10,815 bases of DNA from an uncultured Eubacteriales bacterium. Its GTDB lineage: Bacteria; Bacillota; Clostridia; Oscillospirales; Oscillospiraceae. The notes beneath the pieces were generated by a model that saw only the letters and a list, made by a program, of their open reading frames with translations, searched no databases and had not been told where the DNA came from. Position numbers and translations under genes: made by a program. The DNA lies in the NCBI GenBank assembly GCA_900551355.1, contig URVR01000046.1, forward strand, positions 1-10,815. The letters run 5' to 3'. The stretch's first letter is position 1, and each line of letters starts with the position of its first letter. This document shows positions 6,288 through 10,815 of the stretch, piece after piece.

Positions 6288-7040
6288 TCAGCGGTCCTTT
6301 TTCCGGGAGTGCACCACAAGAACGACGGCCAGTGCCGCCACGGACACGCCCAGGATCACCCAGCCCCAGACGCTGCCGGTCTGCTCCGGCGCCGCGGGCT
6401 GCGCGTCGCCGTCCGCCGGCAGCTCCTCGTCCAGGTCCACCTCGCCCTCGTCGAGATCGCCGTCAACGGTGCCGCTGTCCACGTTGCCGGTGTTGCCCGT
6501 GCTGCCGGTATTCCCGGCGGTGCCGGTATTTCCGGCATTTCCGGTATTTCCGGTATTGCCGTTGTTCCCGGCATTCCCGTTATCGACGTCAACGCTGCCG
6601 GTGTCGGTAGTGCCGCCGCTGTTGTCCGGCTTGGTGGTGTCGTCCTTTTTGCCGTCGTCCGGCTTGGTGGGATCGTCCTGCTTGCCGTCGTCCGGCGGCG
6701 TCGGCTCGTCCGGCTGGACGATGTTGCTGTTGTAGTTCACCGTGATGCCGGAGGCAAAGGCCCCCTCCTCCACGGCGGTGATGGTGTCCGGCAGGTCCAC
6801 GACCCGGACAGCGCTGCTGCCGGTGAACGCGCCCTTGGCGATGGTGTTCACCGGGATGCCGGCGATGCTGGCGGGTACGGTGACCACCTCGTCCCGGCCG
6901 AAATAGCCGGTGATGGTGATGGACTCGTCGGCGATGGTGTAGTAAAGGGCACCCTCTGTGTAGACGGTGGACGCCGAGGCCACGGCCGTCAGGCTCAGGG
7001 CCATGACCAGCGCCAGCAGCAGGGGGATGAGTTTTTTCAT
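6288..7040 (-). CDS. Membrane-anchored surface protein: leucine-rich (BspA-like) domain, Asp/Pro stalk, Gly-X-Y repeats
   Basis: This 250-residue protein begins with a signal peptide (about 1-23, MKKLIPLLLALVMALSLT). A small domain at about 28-100 follows (ITGYFGRDEVVTVPASIAG, AFTGSSAVRVVDLPDTITAV), which looks like one to two BspA-type leucine-rich repeats. Residues 110-140 form a charged stalk repeating 'KPDDGK.DD.T'. Residues 155-186 are ten collagen-like Gly-X-Y triplets rich in Asn and Thr. A second acidic stretch (190-212) leads to one membrane helix (about 224-243) and the basic tail HSRKKDR. There is no canonical LPXTG; PEQTGS before the helix is only vaguely like a sortase signal. 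The protein is probably held by its C-terminal helix with the leucine-rich domain displayed outward. The ATG has AAAGGAG (complement of 7047-7053) at 6 bases. Function unknown; adhesion is a guess from domain type. Confidence 0.88.
   Translation of the reverse strand: MKKLIPLLLALVMALSLTAVASASTVYTEGALYYTIADESITITGYFGRDEVVTVPASIAGIPVNTIAKGAFTGSSAVRVVDLPDTITAVEEGAFASGITVNYNSNIVQPDEPTPPDDGKQDDPTKPDDGKKDDTTKPDNSGGTTDTGSVDVDNGNAGNNGNTGNTGNAGNTGTAGNTGSTGNTGNVDSGTVDGDLDEGEVDLDEELPADGDAQPAAPEQTGSVWGWVILGVSVAALAVVLVVHSRKKDR
6483..6578 (-). repeat. 9-bp-period tandem repeat encoding collagen-like Gly-X-Y triplets
   Basis: Codons 155-186 of the surface protein read GNA GNN GNT GNT GNA GNT GTA GNT GST GNT GN, with a glycine codon every nine bases and near-identical units such as CCGGTATTT on the plus strand. 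Gain or loss of units by slippage would keep the frame and change stalk length. Proline is absent from the X positions, unlike typical collagen. Confidence 0.85.
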
Positions 7041-7062
7041 AGCTTGCTCCTTTGTTGGTGCG

Positions 7063-7094
7063 CAGGGGCATAGTCCGCGCGGACTATGCCCCTG
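7063..7094. repeat. Perfect 32-bp palindrome between the microprotein and the leucine-rich surface protein
   Basis: CAGGGGCATAGTCCGC (7063-7078) is followed directly by its exact reverse complement (7079-7094). As RNA it would form a 14-bp stem with a GCGC loop. Neither strand has a proper T-tract after it (plus TTTGTGGG, minus CGCACC), so it is not a standard intrinsic terminator. It lies 22 bases upstream of the surface protein start and 34 bases past the microprotein stop. It could be an operator, an mRNA-stability or processing stem, or a transcription attenuating structure. Confidence 0.85.
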
Positions 7095-7128
7095 TTTGTG
7101 GGTCAGTTTCGGAGATGGGAATCAGAAG

Positions 7129-7236
7129 TTAATCCTCGTAGTCGATACCTCCGTCAACGTTACTGGTTCTGATGATGGATGTCATGCCCACGGAAATGAC
7201 CTGCATCTCAGGCTGTTCATACAGCTTCTTTTCCAT
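7129..7236 (-). CDS. 35-residue microprotein translationally coupled to the large surface protein gene
   Basis: ATG at 7236-7234 opens a 35-codon frame ending in TAA (7131-7129). Its ribosome binding site AAAGGAGG (complement of 7246-7253) lies inside the last codons of the large gene (encoding KGGN), 9 bases from the ATG. The start is only 2 bases past that gene's TGA (7241-7239), an arrangement typical of translational coupling. The peptide starts MEKKLYEQPEMQVISV, continues GMTSIIRTSNVD and ends GGIDYED. It has no signal peptide, membrane segment or cysteine. I recall the general pattern 'MKK.Y..P...V......DII.TS' as common among short uncharacterised gut-bacterial peptides, some near secreted or modified-peptide loci, but cannot verify a family. 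It could be a peptide precursor, a regulator, or a partner of the surface protein. The strong binding site and in-operon position argue that it is translated. Confidence 0.72.
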   Translation of the reverse strand: MEKKLYEQPEMQVISVGMTSIIRTSNVDGGIDYED

Positions 7237-7238
7237 GC

Positions 7239-10200
7239 TCAGTTACCTCCTTTCAGGCTCGCGTAGCTCGCCTTCACACATTCGCTATACACTGTCTGCA
7301 GATTTCCCTTTGCATCCTTATACTGAACAAATGCCATCATATAGTAGGTCTTGTCCGCGTTTTTAGATGCAATAGTTTGGTAATAAACACCATCATTCCT
7401 GGTCAGCGAACTCTTGTAGATCCTGGAATAGCGATTGATATTCATATTCGCCGCAGATTCCTCATCGTCAGCTCTGATAAAGCCTGTCAAAACAAGTGTC
7501 GCATCCTCCGGCAGTGCAAATGCCTGCGTAAAGGTTACCAGATAGTAGAGACCGTCCTGGGTGGCCGAAACATCACTGATGCGAATCTTTGCCTCAGCAT
7601 TGGCTTCCACACCATACACAGCCGTCACTGTGACATTCTTGCTTTCAAAGACAGTCAGCGTTGTCAGGTAGGAAACGATCTGATCGTCAATCATCCAGTA
7701 AGAGAATGTCTTCTCGCCCACTGTCTCAGCTGCGGTAAGGAGGATAGAATCGCCCACATTTATCGTATGCGTATCCGCAACTTTCTCAATGCCCTCATAC
7801 TTCACCGTTACAGTGTACTTGGTGCCCAGCGTCTCGTACTTGGGCGTGACCACGATGTAGTCATTCTCGGCCATGGCAGCTCGGATCTCCGCCTGCGTCA
7901 TGCTCCAGCCGATGAACTTATAGCCGGTCTTGCTGGGACCCATCGGGAACACGATCTCCTCATCATTGCCGTACCGCTTCGCAGTGAGGACCTGATCGTA
8001 AGCCGTCTTGAACACCACCATTGCGTTATCATTGCCGGTATTCTTCGGGCTGGTGCAGGCGCGGAGCTCGGTGTTGCTGCCCAGCGTGAAGGTGTACTCA
8101 GGACTGGTGCTGACGATCTTATCGGAGCCGTTCACCCAGTACAGGAACGCATAGGTTTTATCCGTGTACGTCACCGTGACGCTGCTACCAACGGGCAGCT
8201 TGTACATACCGCCGTTGTTCTGTACCAACTTCGAACCGGTGATCCTGAACGCAGATGCAGTCACCTTTACGGTGAGCGTGGCATTCTCCGCAGGGCTGTA
8301 CAGTGCGACCAGCGTGCAGTTCTTGGACGCCGTGAAGGTGTAGCTCAGGTCAGCAGAGAGCTTCGTCGTGTAGCTATCCTTCTCGTACCAGCCAAGGAAC
8401 TTGAAGCCAACGACGTTGCTGGTTGTAACGGTGACTTTCTCGCCCTCGCAATACATACCGCCGCCGGTAGTAGTGCTCACCGTGGTGACGCCGTCATCCT
8501 TGATGCGGGATGTGACCTGAATGGCAATGTTGGCTTCCTTCACCGTGTAGGTGCCGTCGGTGTTCTCAATAGCCCGGTAGCCATTGACGACCCAAGCCTC
8601 CTTCGGCTCGGTGGAGTAGGTGCCGCCGGACAGCTCGGTAATCATGGTGCCGGTGCTGCCCTCGCCGGACTTGACGACCAGCGCGTTGTTGCCCAGCAGC
8701 TTGGCGGTAGTGCCGGAGATCTTCACGGTACCGTTCTTCTGATAGACGGCCGCCGCGGTGCTGCCCTCAGCGCTGCTGGCGGTGAAGGTGCCGCCGGTGA
8801 TGGTCAGTGTGCCCTCGGACGCCCAGTAGATGACGCCGGCATCCCAAGCCGTACCGTTGGAGGTCAGCTGACCACCCGTAATGGTCACGTTGGGCTTGCT
8901 GCCCACCATGGTGCCGATGCAGTTGCCGTTCTGGCTGCTGATGATAGCGCCCTCACCAATAGTGACCACGCCGGTCTTGCTGGCGCTGTCGTTCACCGCG
9001 ACGGACCAGCCATCGGTGGTAATGGTGGCATGGCCGACAGTCAGCGTACCGCCCGCGTTGTAAACACCGTAGGCGCTCTTAATCGTTACCGTGTCGGCGG
9101 AAGTCGCACCCAGAGTCAGGCTGCTGCCGCTCATCACCTGAATGGCGAAGTCGTTGGCGCTGCCGCTGGTGGGCGTATCAATGCACTTGATGGTACCGCT
9201 GTTGATGGTCACGGCGGCGCTGCCCTGCGTGTAGATCTGCGCACCGTCAAGGGTGAGGGTCTTCATGTTCAGGTTCAGCGTGACCGCCTCAGTGCCACCG
9301 ATGCCAAGGTCGCTTGTCAGCGTGACGTTGTCCAGCAGCTTGACGGTCGCTTTCGCGCCACTGCTGTTGGCATCGAGGATCGCCTGAGACAGGCTGGTGT
9401 ACTGGGTACCGTTGTACTCGGCGACCTTCTTCTGCTCGACGGTGTAGCCGCCCTCACTGTTTGTAACCAGCGTGCAATCCGCCGCGAGGTATGCCTCGTT
9501 GAACTGCTTGTTGTAAGTACCGCCGGAGACGTTGATGTAGTCGCCAGCCTCTGCCCACTCGCCATCAGTCTTGTTGCTGTTGCTCCAAGTGAAGGCATGG
9601 ATGACTTCACCGTTTGCAGCAGTGACCGTGGGCGTGCCCTTAATGGTCACAGTAGCAGGACCTTGCGGATAGCCGCGGTTGATAACAGAGATCGCCGCCG
9701 CGTCGTAGACAACGCCTGCGTCCCCAGTGTAGTCATAATCCGCGCTACCATTGGCGGTGATCTTCGGGCTGTTGCTGATCTTCAGCGTGCCGGAGCACAT
9801 CTGGATACCGCCCGTGCCGGTGATCGTGCCGCCCTGAATGTTCAGTGTTCCACACTCGGGATGATAGATAGCATAGTTGTTCGCCGCGGAAATGACCGCG
9901 TTCTCACCGATGATGATCTCCTCAGCCTTCCAACCGCTGGTTCTATCGTCGGTGTTGTAGTTTGCGCCGCCGTTTCCGCTGATAGCGGGGCTGGGACCAG
10001 TAGCAATGATCTCAGCATTGGACATCACCTTGAGCTTTTCGCCCCTGGTGGCAGAGCCAAAGATGGTCACGCCATAGGATTCGGGAGCAACGACCTTTGC
10101 GTCCTTCTGCATATAGAGCATGGGGGTCGCGCCGTTGTAGGTCTCCTCGTTGCTGCCGATGCGGATGACGGAGCTGCTGTCGATAATGCCAGTGCTGGTG

Positions 10201-10766
10201 ACAGTGCCGTTCTCCAGATAGAGGCTGCCCTTGTTGATCTGGAGGGCGCGGCAGCCTTCGCCGGTGAGGGTGTAGCCGCCGAGGTTCAGAAGCACGGAAC
10301 CAGCAGAGTACTCCTTGGCAAAGTTGACGGTCTCAGTGATGGTCAGGTTGCAAAGCAGCTTCACTTCCGTCTGACCGCCATTTTTCTGAGAAGCGGCGTC
10401 AATGGCCTTCTGCAGCGTCTCGTACTTGGTGCCGTTGTACTCGGCGACGTAAACGCCTTTCTTGACGGTGTGGGTGCCGTTATCATTGACAACAGAGATG
10501 TAACCCTCAGCGCACAGGCCCTCGGGCACTGCGCTGGAGAAGCTGCCGCCGGAAACGGCGACCTTGGTTTCCTCGCTGAACGCGCTCTCGGTGTTGTTCG
10601 CCCAGTCGTAAGCCTTGATGGCCTCGTTGGTGCCGTTGGCCTTGAACGTACCGCCGGTGACGGTCACATCGCCCAGGTCCTTGTAGCCGGTGCGGTTCAC
10701 GATGGAGATGGCCGCGCCGTCCTGAATGGCGCCGTCATTCTCAGTCTTGTGCACCGCATCGCCGGT
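7239..10766 (-). CDS. Large repeat-rich surface protein, N-terminus missing at contig end
   Basis: The 1,175 C-terminal residues of a very large, probably secreted protein are present; the start lies beyond the contig end. Genuine sequence begins at 10766. The extra ten residues GSEMCIRDS-type that an open frame to 10796 would add are adapter. The first ~744 residues are modules of short beta-helix-like segments ('GTLTITGGTFTASS', 'VTIKGTPTVTAANG'). Each module opens with 'VAEYNGT.Y..L..AI' (residues 107 and 448) and closes with '(V/L)SGG(T/S)(Y/F)...GY......GT(H/Y)TVK'. Then come about four InlB B-like repeats with aromatic cores (FLGWYEKD ~789, FLYWVNGS ~873, FIGWSMT ~951, FSYWMIDD ~1021). 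A C-terminal beta-rich domain occupies about 1053-1168. It ends KGGN with no LPXTG or membrane helix, so any anchoring must lie in the missing part or in another protein. Probable role: adhesin or surface-layer decoration, by domain type only. Confidence 0.88.
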   Translation of the reverse strand, partial: TGDAVHKTENDGAIQDGAAISIVNRTGYKDLGDVTVTGGTFKANGTNEAIKAYDWANNTESAFSEETKVAVSGGSFSSAVPEGLCAEGYISVVNDNGTHTVKKGVYVAEYNGTKYETLQKAIDAASQKNGGQTEVKLLCNLTITETVNFAKEYSAGSVLLNLGGYTLTGEGCRALQINKGSLYLENGTVTSTGIIDSSSVIRIGSNEETYNGATPMLYMQKDAKVVAPESYGVTIFGSATRGEKLKVMSNAEIIATGPSPAISGNGGANYNTDDRTSGWKAEEIIIGENAVISAANNYAIYHPECGTLNIQGGTITGTGGIQMCSGTLKISNSPKITANGSADYDYTGDAGVVYDAAAISVINRGYPQGPATVTIKGTPTVTAANGEVIHAFTWSNSNKTDGEWAEAGDYINVSGGTYNKQFNEAYLAADCTLVTNSEGGYTVEQKKVAEYNGTQYTSLSQAILDANSSGAKATVKLLDNVTLTSDLGIGGTEAVTLNLNMKTLTLDGAQIYTQGSAAVTINSGTIKCIDTPTSGSANDFAIQVMSGSSLTLGATSADTVTIKSAYGVYNAGGTLTVGHATITTDGWSVAVNDSASKTGVVTIGEGAIISSQNGNCIGTMVGSKPNVTITGGQLTSNGTAWDAGVIYWASEGTLTITGGTFTASSAEGSTAAAVYQKNGTVKISGTTAKLLGNNALVVKSGEGSTGTMITELSGGTYSTEPKEAWVVNGYRAIENTDGTYTVKEANIAIQVTSRIKDDGVTTVSTTTGGGMYCEGEKVTVTTSNVVGFKFLGWYEKDSYTTKLSADLSYTFTASKNCTLVALYSPAENATLTVKVTASAFRITGSKLVQNNGGMYKLPVGSSVTVTYTDKTYAFLYWVNGSDKIVSTSPEYTFTLGSNTELRACTSPKNTGNDNAMVVFKTAYDQVLTAKRYGNDEEIVFPMGPSKTGYKFIGWSMTQAEIRAAMAENDYIVVTPKYETLGTKYTVTVKYEGIEKVADTHTINVGDSILLTAAETVGEKTFSYWMIDDQIVSYLTTLTVFESKNVTVTAVYGVEANAEAKIRISDVSATQDGLYYLVTFTQAFALPEDATLVLTGFIRADDEESAANMNINRYSRIYKSSLTRNDGVYYQTIASKNADKTYYMMAFVQYKDAKGNLQTVYSECVKASYASLKGGN
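8535..9425 (-). repeat. Beta-helix module C (complete, about 297 codons)
   Basis: It runs from VAEYNGTQYTSLSQAI (residue 448 of the fragment) to SGGTYSTEPKEAW and DGTYTVKE (about 712-744). It is collinear in motif order with module B. Confidence 0.7.
9426..10448 (-). repeat. Beta-helix module B (complete, about 341 codons)
   Basis: It runs from VAEYNGTKYETLQKAI (residue 107) to VSGGTYNKQFNEAYLA and GGYTVEQKK (about 413-447). A shared 17-base stretch, CCGTTGTACTCGGCGAC, recurs at 10432-10448 and 9409-9425, marking the start of modules B and C. A third, older module A is represented only by its end at 10449-10766. Confidence 0.7.
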
Positions 10767-10767
10767 G

Positions 10768-10815
10768 CTGTCTCTTATACACATCTCCGAGCCCACGAGA
10801 CGTAGAGGAATCTCG
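10768..10815. other. Illumina Nextera adapter left in the assembly (not genomic)
   Basis: CTGTCTCTTATACACATCT (10768-10786) is the Tn5 mosaic end used in Nextera libraries. It is followed by CCGAGCCCACGAGAC (10787-10801, read-2 adapter), GTAGAGGA (10802-10809, which matches Nextera i7 index N712 from memory) and ATCTCG (10810-10815, start of the P7 region). These pieces occur in exactly the order of the commercial adapter. Translated on the minus strand it gives the familiar contamination peptide MGSEMCIRDS. Confidence 0.98.

Noticed and set aside
6375..6390. PEQTGS before the C-terminal helix as an LPXTG sortase signal.
   Set aside because: The leucine and proline positions do not fit. The helix and basic tail are enough to explain membrane anchoring, so I do not call a sortase substrate.
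6483..6578. A short-period repeat that might be taken for a CRISPR array.
   Set aside because: The period is 9 bases with no spacers, it is in frame within a gene, and it encodes Gly-X-Y triplets.
10768..10786. A Tn5 mosaic end that could be read as a transposon terminus.
   Set aside because: It is followed directly by Nextera read-2 adapter, index and P7 start, so it is library adapter and not a mobile element.
7377..10805. A 1,142-codon open frame on the plus strand opposite the large surface gene.
   Set aside because: It has no ribosome binding site or recognisable domains, and its last codons are adapter. The minus frame shows clear repeats and domains, so this is an antisense shadow of its codon use.

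Overview
The window looks like a piece of a GC-rich, spore-forming gut Clostridium-class bacterium. An Oscillospiraceae-like relative is my inference from three things: high GC with strong AAGGAGG ribosome binding sites, a spoIIE gene, and lipoprotein and surface-protein styles typical of that group. It is a contig end. The left edge cuts a gene, and the last 48 bases (10768-10815) are an Illumina Nextera adapter rather than genomic DNA.

Left part (1-2961), mostly on the minus strand: the start of glucose-6-phosphate isomerase (pgi), cut by the window edge; a complete secreted D-alanyl-D-alanine carboxypeptidase for peptidoglycan maturation; a tRNA-Gly(CCC) on the plus strand with its own promoter and a long bidirectional terminator; and a glycerate kinase. 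A strong terminator separates glycerate kinase from the lipoprotein gene upstream of it.

Middle part (2962-6287): a minus-strand lipoprotein gene and plus-strand spoIIE (the SpoIIAA-P phosphatase that activates sigma-F in the forespore) diverge from a shared 139-base promoter region. spoIIE is followed by a small gene for an 86-residue membrane-anchored protein. Both of these plus-strand genes start with TTG. Three terminators in a row separate this unit from the surface locus that converges on it.

Right part (6288-10767), a minus-strand cell-surface locus. Its genes in transcription order are: a very large secreted protein, cut by the contig end, with repeated beta-helix-like modules and InlB/flagellin-like 'GW/YW' repeats; a 35-codon microprotein whose ribosome binding site lies inside the last codons of the large gene; a perfect 32-bp palindrome; and a membrane-anchored protein with a BspA-like leucine-rich domain, an Asp/Pro-rich stalk and collagen-like Gly-X-Y triplets. 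The large gene is visibly AT-richer than the rest.

The least described element is the coupled microprotein. I see no CRISPR array, insertion sequence, phage module or defence system.
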